In this document: positions 1 through 5,525 of the stretch, in pieces
Position numbering within the stretch: position 1 is the first letter of the stretch
Layout: every line of letters starts with the position of its first letter
Source of the DNA: Chloroflexia bacterium
Lineage (GTDB): Bacteria; Chloroflexota; Chloroflexia; Thermomicrobiales; CFX8
NCBI GenBank assembly: GCA_013696045.1
Contig: JACCZH010000350.1
Coordinates: forward strand, 1-6,204
Length of the DNA: 6,204 bases
Reading direction: 5' to 3'
Position numbers and translations under genes: made by a program
Notes under the pieces: generated by a model
Seen by the model: only the letters and a program-made list of their open reading frames with translations
What the model was told of the DNA's origin: nothing
Database searches by the model: none

Positions 1-54
1 CCTCCCGGATAACTCCCCAGGGCGCCAAAACGGGAGGGGGCAAGCCGCCTCCCC
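1..54. repeat. Dispersed inverted repeat, copy 1 (cut by left edge)
   Basis: A CCTCCCG arm at 1-7, a 23-nt spacer (8-30) and a 24-nt right arm (31-54) starting CGGGAG and ending GCCGCCTCCCC. The right arm matches the arms at 253-276 and 3078-3101 except for one base. The left arm is cut by the window edge. The paired design, CTCCCG then 21-23 nt then CGGGAG, is shared by all three copies in the window. Confidence 0.75.
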
Positions 55-102
55 ATGTGCATCAACGTAAGGAATCGCACGTCAAAGAACGCTGTTACGA
101 TG

Positions 103-206
103 GTCATCCCATCGGCTGCGCTCAGGGCAGGCTCCGAGGTAACGAAAGATCTTGCTTTGGGCCGGAGAATGAGGAAACCAGAGATCCTTCGTTGCCTCAG
201 GATGAC
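103..206. repeat. Composite inverted repeat with near-matching 17-nt arms
   Basis: The outer arms GTCATCC (103-109) and GGATGAC (200-206) are perfectly complementary. The inner arms 136-152 and 182-198 match at 15 of 17 positions in inverted orientation. On the right side the outer and inner arms are one base apart; on the left they are separated by 26 nt (110-135), which looks like an insertion. From memory, sequences of this kind (GTCATCCTGAG followed by GGATCT) are dispersed repeats in many bacterial genomes. No coding function is supported here. Confidence 0.55.
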
Positions 207-223
207 TGAAACAGCGCGATTTT

Positions 224-276
224 CTCCCGTATCTCGCTTACCTTGATGCAAACGGGAGGGGACAAGCCGCCTCCCC
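224..276. repeat. Dispersed inverted repeat, copy 2
   Basis: CTCCCG at 224-229, a 23-nt spacer, then a full 24-nt right arm at 253-276. The left arm is shortened to its six-base core; the DNA before it belongs to the neighbouring composite repeat. The right arm is identical to 3078-3101. The rest of the region up to the hairpin at 347 shows no gene. Confidence 0.7.
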
Positions 277-346
277 CGCCGACAGAAACCGTCAACAACG
301 TTGGGCTGCGTTCAACGTGATCCATAAACCAATCCCAAAACCGGGA

Positions 347-371
347 AACCCCTACGCGGCGCGCAGGGGTT
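347..371 (-). terminator. Hairpin downstream of the selW-like gene, possible terminator
   Basis: An 11-bp stem (347-357 with 361-371) with a 3-nt loop. The one non-Watson-Crick pair (354/364) is a G.U wobble on the minus-strand RNA but an A.C mismatch on the plus strand, so the fold favours minus-strand transcription. It begins 23 nt after the stop codon of the selenoprotein gene. The following tract is interrupted (T, CCCGG, then TTTT), so it is not a classic intrinsic terminator. Confidence 0.45.
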
Positions 372-394
372 GGAGGTTGCAAGCACCCGGCGGG

Positions 395-634
395 CTAACT
401 CGCGATCTTCTGTAGCACCTCGTCCGTGTCGGGGTGCTTGCCGGTTTCCTTTTTGGAAGAGATAAGCTCGTCACCGAAGGTAACTTCGTGAACGCCTCCA
501 CTGGATGGGATCAGCGTGACCTCCGCAACGGTTTCGTGGTGGTCGTGAAGGATCTTTTCCGCCAAACTGGCGGCTTTTGCGAGATATCCTCAAGATGTGC
601 AGTACTCAATGGTGACCTTGCGCTTGTCAGCCAT
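395..634 (-). CDS. selW: SelW-like (Rdx family) selenoprotein with in-frame UGA
   Basis: This gene encodes a 79-residue thioredoxin-like redox protein if the in-frame TGA at codon 15 (590-592) is read as selenocysteine. The N-terminus reads MADKRKVTIEY, then Cys12-Thr-Ser-Sec15-Gly-Tyr, the CxxU(C)GY redox motif after the first beta strand typical of SelW/SelT/SelH proteins. The downstream part keeps family features: a helix (AKAASLAEKIL, 19-29), a strand followed by GGVHEVTF (46-53), then GDELISSKKETGKHP (54-68) and DEVLQKI (71-77). Family length is about 80-100 residues. The ATG at 634 has the Shine-Dalgarno sequence AGGAG (644-640) five bases upstream. The frame is open to TAG at 395-397 with the UGA as its only interruption. 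A SECIS-like hairpin follows the UGA. Its physiological substrate is unknown; bacterial members are thought to be cytosolic thiol oxidoreductases. The alternative is a Cys-to-stop pseudogene, which is less likely because the stop falls exactly at the catalytic residue. The Sec incorporation genes are not in this window. Confidence 0.88.
550..589 (-). promoter_or_regulatory. Putative bacterial SECIS element within the selW-like gene
   Basis: Immediately 3' of the UGA on the minus strand is a perfect hairpin, CCGCCA-GTT-TGGCGG (573-559), with a 6-bp stem and a loop starting with G. The loop begins after 22 nt. A lower GGAT/ATCC stem (586-589 with 550-553) can close the structure directly next to the UGA. 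From memory, bacterial SECIS elements lie inside the coding sequence with roughly 16-37 nt between UGA and the apical loop and a G in the first two loop positions; this one meets both conditions. It would be the binding site of the SelB elongation factor. Confidence 0.7.
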
Positions 635-697
635 GAAAACTCCTAACTACTGTCGTTGACGGCCCACTGGCCGCCCAAACTGCTCATTACTTACCTT

Positions 698-725
698 TCT
701 ACAGTACCACTATTGGGACGGTCAA
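698..725 (-). promoter_or_regulatory. Weak promoter candidate for the selW-like gene
   Basis: On the minus strand, TTGACC (725-720) is followed after 16 nt by TGTAGA (703-698). The -35 box matches 5 of 6 consensus bases; the -10 box matches only 3 and lacks the final T. The leader to the ATG would be about 60 nt and contains a small CGGCC/GGCCG hairpin (660-673). Suggestive only. Confidence 0.3.
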
Positions 726-780
726 CCCCTGCACGCCTGGCACGTATCGTGGCTTCATGGGTGCTCGTGAGGGTGCGGCT

Positions 781-798
781 GGATCACATAATCGATCC
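781..798 (+). promoter_or_regulatory. Possible -10 box inside a small dyad, upstream of the terminase cassette
   Basis: CATAAT (787-792) matches 5 of 6 bases of a -10 box and sits inside an inverted repeat GGATC (781-785) / GATCC (794-798). The best -35 at 16-nt spacing is TCGTGA (765-770), which is poor. It lies about 38 nt before the start codon at 830, so it is plausibly placed for the cassette, but the evidence is weak. Confidence 0.25.
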
Positions 799-829
799 CC
801 AAATGCACAGAGATAGGTGGTGATGTCGG

Positions 830-1288
830 ATGACCTCGCAACGATGCGCGCGTCCGGGTTGCCGGGCGTGGGCGATGCGTGGGCGGAGATTCTGCGCGTC
901 GCATCGCCGAGACGACAGGCGTGTTGAGGGCGACGGGGCAGAGCACAATGACCGGCAGCGCAGGTCGGAGATGTTTGCCGAACTGGCTCGTAGCGGGCGA
1001 CATGAGGAGCTGGTTGAGAGGACGATCCGTCGCCTGATTGAGACAGGGGGCGGTGATTTGTCTCTGCAGGAAGAGATCGGCTCGCTGAGACTGATCTTGC
1101 GCCGGGTCATGGCGCTGGACGCGCTGGACGGCGATCCACGCGACACAGCTCAGACTGTCGCGCGCCTGGCAAATGCCACGGTCTATGCGGTGCAAGCCCA
1201 GCGCACCATCTCCGGCCGGCTGGCTGACGACCTGACCGAGGCGCTGACGAAGATCCTGATCGAAATGGGACTTGGAGGCGGGCAATGA
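830..1288 (+). CDS. Hypothetical protein with CCCH-type zinc motif, possible small terminase-like subunit
   Basis: This 152-residue protein was not recognised by family. Near the N-terminus it has Cys6, Cys11, Cys22 and His25 (C-x4-C-x10-C-x2-H) in an Arg-rich setting, which looks like a small zinc-binding, possibly nucleic-acid-binding, knuckle. The remainder is Arg/Glu-rich and predicted helical (about 41-98 and 104-146), with no signal peptide or membrane segment. The ATG at 830 has AGGTGG (815-820) nine bases upstream. The stop codon overlaps the next gene's ATG by 4 nt (1285-1288), which suggests translational coupling with the cassette that ends in the large terminase. Position just ahead of a large terminase, together with helical, DNA-binding-like character, makes a small-terminase role a reasonable guess, but this is context inference only. 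Confidence 0.75.
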   Translation: MTSQRCARPGCRAWAMRGRRFCASHRRDDRRVEGDGAEHNDRQRRSEMFAELARSGRHEELVERTIRRLIETGGGDLSLQEEIGSLRLILRRVMALDALDGDPRDTAQTVARLANATVYAVQAQRTISGRLADDLTEALTKILIEMGLGGGQ

Positions 1289-1524
1289 ACGAGCGTCCAG
1301 CCGATAGACTGGCGTATCTGGTGCGACAGCGCCGGAAGGAGCAGGCGGAGGGTGTCGATCTGTCGCCCTCGTCTGCCTACGAGGCGGTAACGCGGCAGAT
1401 GGTGAGCGACCTGGGGCGTGAGATCGGCTATCTGCGCCGGAGGATGGACACGCTCTTCTATGTCGTGGTGTCAGCCATCGTCGTTGATGTGCTTGGCCGC
1501 CTGGTGGCGGGCGGTTGGTCGTGA
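1285..1524 (+). CDS. Small hypothetical protein with C-terminal membrane segment
   Basis: A 79-residue protein of unknown function. Residues 1-55 are polar and helix-prone (many Arg, Glu, Gln), with a likely short coiled-coil stretch around 35-54. Residues 57-75 (TLFYVVVSAIVVDVLGRLV) form one probable membrane helix, although it contains an Asp and an Arg. The topology would put the charged part on one face of the membrane and leave a tail of only a few residues. It is tied to both neighbours by 4-nt overlaps: ATGA at 1285-1288 and GTGA at 1521-1524. Some phage modules carry small TM proteins (holin-like), but nothing specific here supports that. Its conserved-looking placement suggests it is made together with the terminase. 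Confidence 0.65.
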   Translation: MNERPADRLAYLVRQRRKEQAEGVDLSPSSAYEAVTRQMVSDLGREIGYLRRRMDTLFYVVVSAIVVDVLGRLVAGGWS

Positions 1525-2979
1525 CACTCGCGCGGGCCGGCCTGGAACGTGGGCTGGCGCTCGTCCACAGCGATGTCGGGGCGTTCAGCCGGGCTATGTT
1601 GCCGGAGCACGCGCTGCGGCAGTACCAGCTACCGGCCGCGCGGGCGATTGCCGAGAGTGTGGACAAAGGTCTGGCGCGCGAGCTGGCGGTTGCTTTCAGC
1701 CGCCAGTCGGGCAAGGATGAGATGCTTGCGCAACTGTGCGCGTTTCTTTTAAGCCGCTACCGCTTTCAAGGCGGCAACGTGGTTGTCGGGCTGCCTGCGT
1801 TACGGCCGCAAGGCATCATCGCCCGCGACCGGCTGGTAGAGCGTCTTCAAATGCCGCTGACTCGTCACCAGACGCGGTTGCGTGAAGGGACGATTGTCGA
1901 GGTTGGCCGTGCGAGTGTGCGTTTCCTGTCAGCGTCGAGAAACGCCAACAGCCGGGGCAACACGGCCGACCTGCTGCTGGTGGCCAACGAGGCGCAGGAT
2001 ATCGAGCCGGATGTCTGGGACGCCGTCTTCGCGCCGATGGCGGCTTCGGGCAACGCGACCACCGTTTTCCTTGGAACCGTCTGGTCGGGCACGACCCTGC
2101 TGGCGCGCCAGATGCACCTGCTAAGTGAGCTTGAGCGCTCGGACGGCGTGCAGCGCGTGTTTCGGGTACCCTGGCGCGAGGTTGCAACCGAACTGCCGGT
2201 CTATGGCAACTACGTTCGACGTCAGATCGGGTTGCTTGGCGAGCAGCACCCTTTCATTAAGACTGGAGGAGCTGGACGGCGCGGGTGGTTTGTTCCCTCC
2301 AGAGCGTCGAGGGTTGGCGCAGGGGACATTTCCACCGTTGGACCGGCCGGATGGGTCCAACGCTGTCTATGCGCTGGCGATTGATGTGGCCGGAGAAGAG
2401 GAAGACGGGCTGGAAGGAGCGGCGTTGCGTCAGGCCCGGCCGCGCAAGGACTCAACAGCGGTTTCGGTTATCCGAGTTGTGCCGGGCGAGCAGCCACGTT
2501 TTGAAGTGGTTGCCTGGTATCTCTGGACTGGCACTCGACATACCGCGTTGCACGAGCGAATTGTCCAGCTGGCAACGCGGGTCTGGAACGCCCGCCAGGT
2601 CGTGATCGACGCAACCGGAGTTGGGGCAGGGTTGGCGGCGTTTTTGCGGCAGTCGCTGGGCGAGCGCATGGTGACGCCGTTCGTTTTCTCGTCAGCCAGT
2701 AAAAGCCAGCTGGCCTGGGAGTTCCTGGGTTTGATCGACTCGGGGCGCTTTCAGACTTTCGATCCAACCACCAGCGCCGATCGCGAGCAAGCACGCCTGG
2801 GACAGCTTTTCCTGCGTCAGATGGAGGCTTGCCGGTACACCGTGCTGCCTGGTCCAGGGCGGTTGGTGCGCTGGGGTGTCGAAGATGCGCAGCTGCATGA
2901 CGATCTTCTCATGGCGGCTGCGCTGGTGGCAGTGTTACATCGCGATGACTGGCGGCCGCGCACAGCGCGAGCGCGCTGA
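1521..2979 (+). pseudogene. terL: Phage-type terminase large subunit, frameshifted
   Basis: A large terminase packages phage DNA using an N-terminal ATPase and a C-terminal RNase H-fold nuclease. The GTG at 1521 overlaps the preceding stop codon; an in-frame TTG at 1515 is an alternative start. The ATPase half (to about residue 248) has a Walker A-like SRQSGKDE (60-67), a Walker B-like LLLVANEAQD (151-160) and coupling motif TVFLGT (181-186). Near 2255-2265 the homology moves from the frame reading HPFIKT to another frame reading LEELDGAGGLFPPE, a shift equivalent to one extra base or a loss of 2 mod 3 bases. The nuclease half then runs uninterrupted to TGA at 2977-2979, with acidic motifs AIDVAGE, VIDATGVGAGL and HDDLLMA. 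Both halves lack other stops, so the lesion is recent or is a sequence error. The Walker B aspartate is Asn here. No other phage structural genes are adjacent. Confidence 0.82.
2250..2270 (+). other. Frameshift junction in the terminase gene
   Basis: Upstream of here the conserved terminase reading uses codons starting at positions divisible by 3 (CAC CCT TTC ATT AAG, from 2247). Downstream it uses the frame in which CTG GAG GAG CTG GAC starts at 2263. Related proteins, as remembered, have a couple of extra residues (such as QY) between HPFIKT and the LEE-D-AG motif. A small deletion of length 2 mod 3 would explain both the gap and the shift. No classic slippery heptamer is seen. Confidence 0.65.
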
Positions 2980-3002
2980 CGCGGCTGATATTCTTAGGCT
3001 GG

Positions 3003-3023
3003 CTGGAACGAACGACGTTCCAG
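3003..3023. terminator. Perfect 8-bp hairpin after the terminase, possible terminator
   Basis: CTGGAACG (3003-3010), a 5-nt loop, CGTTCCAG (3016-3023). It starts 24 nt past the terminase stop. No T-run follows, so it is not a standard intrinsic terminator. It may act as an mRNA 3'-end stem or be part of the adjacent repeat. Confidence 0.3.
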
Positions 3024-3028
3024 GGCTC

Positions 3029-3105
3029 GGTAGGGGAGGCGGCCTGTCCCCTCCCGTGGTTTTGATCCCTGAATGTCCGGGAGGGGACAAGCCGCCTCCC
3101 CTACC
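3029..3105. repeat. Dispersed inverted repeat, copy 3 (complete)
   Basis: Two 28-nt arms (3029-3056 and 3078-3105) are complementary except for one position (3044), around a 21-nt spacer. The transcript would form a very stable stem. The right arm repeats the arms at 31-54 and 253-276. This is the only copy with both arms complete, so it defines the unit. It sits exactly between the broken terminase and the nucleotide-sugar gene, and could also stop transcription there. Confidence 0.85.
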
Positions 3106-3170
3106 AAATGGTAAAAGCGCCAGCGTGCGCGTTTTGTCCGTTTTGTCAGCGAGTGAAAGCAGGTTCGGGA

Positions 3171-4100
3171 GTGGCGATACTGGTTGCCGGTGGGGCTGGA
3201 TTCATTGGCTCGCACCTATGCGAGCGATTGCTGAACGACGGTTACGAGGTAGTGTGCGTCGATAATCTGGTGACAGGCGCCGAGATGAATATCGCAGCCC
3301 TGCGGCAACGTCGCGGCTTTACCTTCGTCAATCACGACATCATCGAGCCGTTGCCTGAGCTTCCGTTGCTGGAGCAGATCTATCATCTGGCCAGTCCGGC
3401 CAGCCCGCCGGTCTATCAGGAGTTTGCCGTCGAGACGATGCGGGTGAATAGCGAAGGCGCCTACCGGTTGCTGGAGCTGGCGCTACAGAACCGTGCACGT
3501 TTTTTCTTTGCCAGCACCTCCGAGGTGTACGGCGATCCGTTGGAGCACCCACAGCGCGAAGAGTATCGCGGCAATGTCAGTATGATTGGGCCGCGCTCGA
3601 TGTATGACGAGGCCAAGCGCTATGGTGAGGCGTTGACGTCAACGTATGCGCGCAGCCGGGGTTTGGAGACGCGCATCGTGCGCATTTTCAACACTTTCGG
3701 CCCACGGATGGACCCGGCCGATGGCAGGGTGGTTACGAACTTCATTGCCCAGGCATTGAGAAATGAGCCGATCACCGTCTACGGCGACGGCAGCCAGACG
3801 CGCAGCTTTCAATATGTCAGCGATCTGGTGGAGGGCATCGTGCGGCTGATGGCGTCGAACTACTCAGGACCGGTCAATATCGGCAATCCCGAGGAGTACA
3901 CAATGCTCCAGCTGGCTGATCTGGTGCAGCAGTTAACCGGAACCTCGTCCGAGATCGTCTTTCGGCCGTTACCCGAGGATGATCCCAGGCAACGAAAGCC
4001 GGATATCACGCTGGCCAGCCGGGAGCTGGGCTGGGAACCCTGTGTGCCGGTGGTTGACGGCCTGCGCCGGACGATCGAGTATTTGCGGACCGTGGTCTAG
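3171..4100 (+). CDS. uxs: UDP-glucuronate decarboxylase (UDP-xylose synthase), extended SDR
   Basis: Converts UDP-glucuronate to UDP-xylose plus CO2 through an NAD-bound 4-keto intermediate, in the cytosol. With GTG 3171 as start the protein has 309 residues, normal for soluble bacterial UXS. The Rossmann motif GGAGFIG is at 7-13 and the NAD-ribose Asp-Asn at 31-32. HLASPASPPVYQ (72-83), TSEVYGDPLEHPQ (116-128) and the catalytic YDEAK (Tyr145, Lys149) are UXS hallmarks. FNTFGPRM (173-180), YGDGSQTRSFQYV (204-216) and the Arg-rich DDPRQRKPDI (270-279) form the sugar-nucleotide site. An upstream ATG at 3108 would add 21 residues before the Rossmann strand and begin at the repeat edge; GTG 3171, with AGG seven bases upstream, fits the family better, though its ribosome site is weak. 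A dTDP-glucose dehydratase is the main alternative, but the HPQ and RKPD signatures favour UXS. It pairs with the downstream epimerase in polysaccharide precursor supply. Confidence 0.88.
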   Translation: MAILVAGGAGFIGSHLCERLLNDGYEVVCVDNLVTGAEMNIAALRQRRGFTFVNHDIIEPLPELPLLEQIYHLASPASPPVYQEFAVETMRVNSEGAYRLLELALQNRARFFFASTSEVYGDPLEHPQREEYRGNVSMIGPRSMYDEAKRYGEALTSTYARSRGLETRIVRIFNTFGPRMDPADGRVVTNFIAQALRNEPITVYGDGSQTRSFQYVSDLVEGIVRLMASNYSGPVNIGNPEEYTMLQLADLVQQLTGTSSEIVFRPLPEDDPRQRKPDITLASRELGWEPCVPVVDGLRRTIEYLRTVV

Positions 4101-4223
4101 CTCCGGGCGGGTGTTCGTCCTGGGCCTTGCCGCATAACCCCGGCGTTTGTTCCTGAATAACCTCTCAGACAACCGCCGTGTCTCGTGCCCGGTTTTACCT
4201 CGGTACCTTGGCTAGAGTGATGT

Positions 4224-4251
4224 CCAGTACTTCCGTATCGTGACGTACTGG
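4224..4251. promoter_or_regulatory. Dyad symmetry upstream of galE, possible operator
   Basis: CCAGTAC (4224-4230) and GTACTGG (4245-4251) are perfect 7-nt inverted arms separated by 14 nt. The arm centres are 21 bp apart, two helical turns, as expected for a dimeric regulator binding one DNA face. The dyad ends one base before the candidate -35 box at 4253, so a bound protein could activate or occlude the promoter. The regulator is unknown. Confidence 0.4.
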
Positions 4252-4252
4252 G

Positions 4253-4280
4253 TTGCGGTGCGTATGCTGAGTGCTAAAGT
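4253..4280 (+). promoter_or_regulatory. Candidate sigma70-type promoter of galE
   Basis: TTGCGG (4253-4258), a 16-nt spacer, then TAAAGT (4275-4280), with 3/6 and 4/6 consensus matches. It lies in the 212-nt gap between the two nucleotide-sugar genes and would give a leader of roughly 50 nt to the ATG at 4340. Weak on sequence alone; its position next to the dyad adds some support. Confidence 0.35.
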
Positions 4281-4339
4281 CCTGGAACCATCGGCGCGGA
4301 CGTTAGAGAAAAATGACGGAAAACAATGGAGGCCGACGG

Positions 4340-5371
4340 ATGAAGATACTGGTAACCGGGGGCGCGGGCTACATCGGGAGCCACACCGCCAAGGCGCTGG
4401 CAAGGGCCGGCCACCAGCCGGTGGTGTTTGACAATCTCAGCTTCGGCCACCGCTGGGCAGTGCGCTGGGGGCCGCTGGTTGAGGGTGATCTGTCCGACAA
4501 GGCGCTGCTGCGCAGTGTGCTTGAGACGCACGAGATTGACGCGGTTATTCACTTTGCCGCCAGTGCGTATGTCGGCGAGTCGATGCAGAATCCACGCAAG
4601 TATTTCCGCAACAATGTCGTCAACACGCTTAACCTGCTCGACGCCATGATGGATGCTAAGGTGAAGAAGATTGTCTTTTCCTCGACCTGCGCTACCTATG
4701 GCGATCCGCAAGAGCTACCGATCACCGAGCGCCATCCACAGAAGCCGGTGAATCCATATGGCGACTCCAAGCTGTTCGTTGAGCAGATGCTGAAGTGGTA
4801 TGGCCATGCGTATGGGCTGCACTGGACCGCGCTGCGCTATTTCAACGCCGCCGGAGCGGACCCGGACGGTGCGATCGGTGAGAATCACACTCCGGAGACA
4901 CACCTTATCCCCTTGGCAATTCAAGCGGCTATGGGCCTGCGTCCATATCTTGAAGTCTTCGGAACCGAGTACCCGACGCCAGACGGCTCGGCGGTGCGCG
5001 ATTACGTTCATGTCAACGATCTGGCCGACGCTCACATCCGGGCGCTGGGACATCTGCTGGACGGCGGTGACAATCTGGCGCTTAACCTGGGCACCGGTAA
5101 CGGGTACTCCGTGCGCGAAGTTATTGCGACGGTGGAGCGGGTGAGCCAGAAATCGGTTCCTGTGCGGTTGACGTTGCCGCGCGCGGGAGATCCGGCGGAG
5201 CTCATCGCTGACGCATCGGAGGCGCGGCGGGTGCTGGGCTGGCGGCCGGTATTTAATGATCTTGAGAGCATCGTTCGCAGCGCCTGGAACTGGCATTCGC
5301 GCGGCGGAGTTGCCCGTGAGCTGCAACCAGACGCTGAGGATACCCGCCAAACGTCAAACGCCGCCGATTAA
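4340..5371 (+). CDS. galE: UDP-glucose 4-epimerase
   Basis: Interconverts UDP-glucose and UDP-galactose through a transient 4-keto intermediate on tightly bound NAD. The 343-residue protein has the Rossmann motif GGAGYIGSH (7-15), DNLSFGH (31-37), HFAASAYVGES (71-81), the catalytic SSTCATYG (114-121) and YGDSK (Tyr140, Lys144), RYFNAAGA (166-173), RDYVHVNDLADAH (220-232) and the C-terminal LGWRP (299-303), all typical of GalE. The ATG at 4340 was chosen over the upstream in-frame ATG at 4313 because GGAGG (4328-4332) stands seven bases before it and because MKILVTGGAG is the usual GalE N-terminus. Aligned by the G-D-x-x-x-[gatekeeper] motif, Leu288 occupies the place of Tyr299 in E. coli GalE and Cys307 in the human enzyme, so N-acetylated substrates may also fit. 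A polar tail of about 20 residues follows the core. It ends in a strong terminator, so it may be a single-gene unit. Confidence 0.93.
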   Translation: MKILVTGGAGYIGSHTAKALARAGHQPVVFDNLSFGHRWAVRWGPLVEGDLSDKALLRSVLETHEIDAVIHFAASAYVGESMQNPRKYFRNNVVNTLNLLDAMMDAKVKKIVFSSTCATYGDPQELPITERHPQKPVNPYGDSKLFVEQMLKWYGHAYGLHWTALRYFNAAGADPDGAIGENHTPETHLIPLAIQAAMGLRPYLEVFGTEYPTPDGSAVRDYVHVNDLADAHIRALGHLLDGGDNLALNLGTGNGYSVREVIATVERVSQKSVPVRLTLPRAGDPAELIADASEARRVLGWRPVFNDLESIVRSAWNWHSRGGVARELQPDAEDTRQTSNAAD

Positions 5372-5395
5372 TTTCCGTGGCCAGCAGTCATCTAC

Positions 5396-5421
5396 AACGG
5401 GGCCAGATCTGGCCCCGTTTT
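5396..5421 (+). terminator. Rho-independent terminator after galE
   Basis: A perfect palindrome with AACGGGGCC (5396-5404) and GGCCCCGTT (5411-5419), centred on AGATCT, then a run of T (TTTT at 5418-5421). It begins 24 nt after the galE stop. The GC-rich stem plus T-run is a classic intrinsic terminator and separates galE from the downstream co-polymerase gene. The stem is symmetric, but the reverse strand has no comparable T-run, so it is mainly forward-acting. Confidence 0.85.
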
Positions 5422-5482
5422 CCTATATCAGACGCCTGGAGAAATATGGTTTGATTACCACAGTATGGAAAGCTGAACGCGC

Positions 5483-5488
5483 TATATT
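5483..5488 (+). promoter_or_regulatory. Possible -10 box for the polysaccharide co-polymerase gene
   Basis: TATATT matches 5 of 6 bases of the -10 consensus and lies 37 nt before the ATG at 5526. No convincing -35 box is found at 16-18 nt spacing, so an activator-dependent or alternative-sigma promoter would be needed. The gene must have its own promoter if the terminator at 5396-5421 is efficient. Confidence 0.3.
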
Positions 5489-5525
5489 CTGCTTTGAGAG
5501 GCGTGAAACTGCTGGTGTGTAACTC

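Noticed and set aside
55..382. Short open frames across the left-edge repeats
   Set aside because: Their translations are made of repeat sequence (for example GGGGLSPPV) with no ribosome site or domain.
434..646. Plus-strand 70-codon frame over the selenoprotein gene
   Set aside because: The minus strand carries recognisable Rdx family homology and a good ribosome site; the plus-strand frame matches nothing.
755..1714. Long minus-strand open frame of 319 codons opposite the terminase cassette
   Set aside because: It is antisense to well-supported coupled genes, its translation is Arg/Pro/Ser-rich and low in complexity without domains, as expected for a high-GC shadow frame.
2250..2270. Programmed ribosomal frameshift in the terminase
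   Set aside because: No slippery heptamer with downstream stem was seen, and known large terminases are not made this way; a small indel is simpler.
3006..3020. GAAC...GTTC pattern resembling a LexA/SOS box
   Set aside because: The inner half-sites are three bases apart rather than the four of the Gram-positive type box, and the pattern is explained by the 8-bp hairpin at 3003-3023; it is also not in front of a gene start.
3108..3170. N-terminal extension of the UXS protein with CAFCPFC, resembling a zinc knuckle
   Set aside because: It begins at the edge of a repeat, covers a 9-nt tandem (GTTTTGTC twice at 3131 and 3140) and precedes a normal Rossmann N-terminus, so it is probably untranslated leader.
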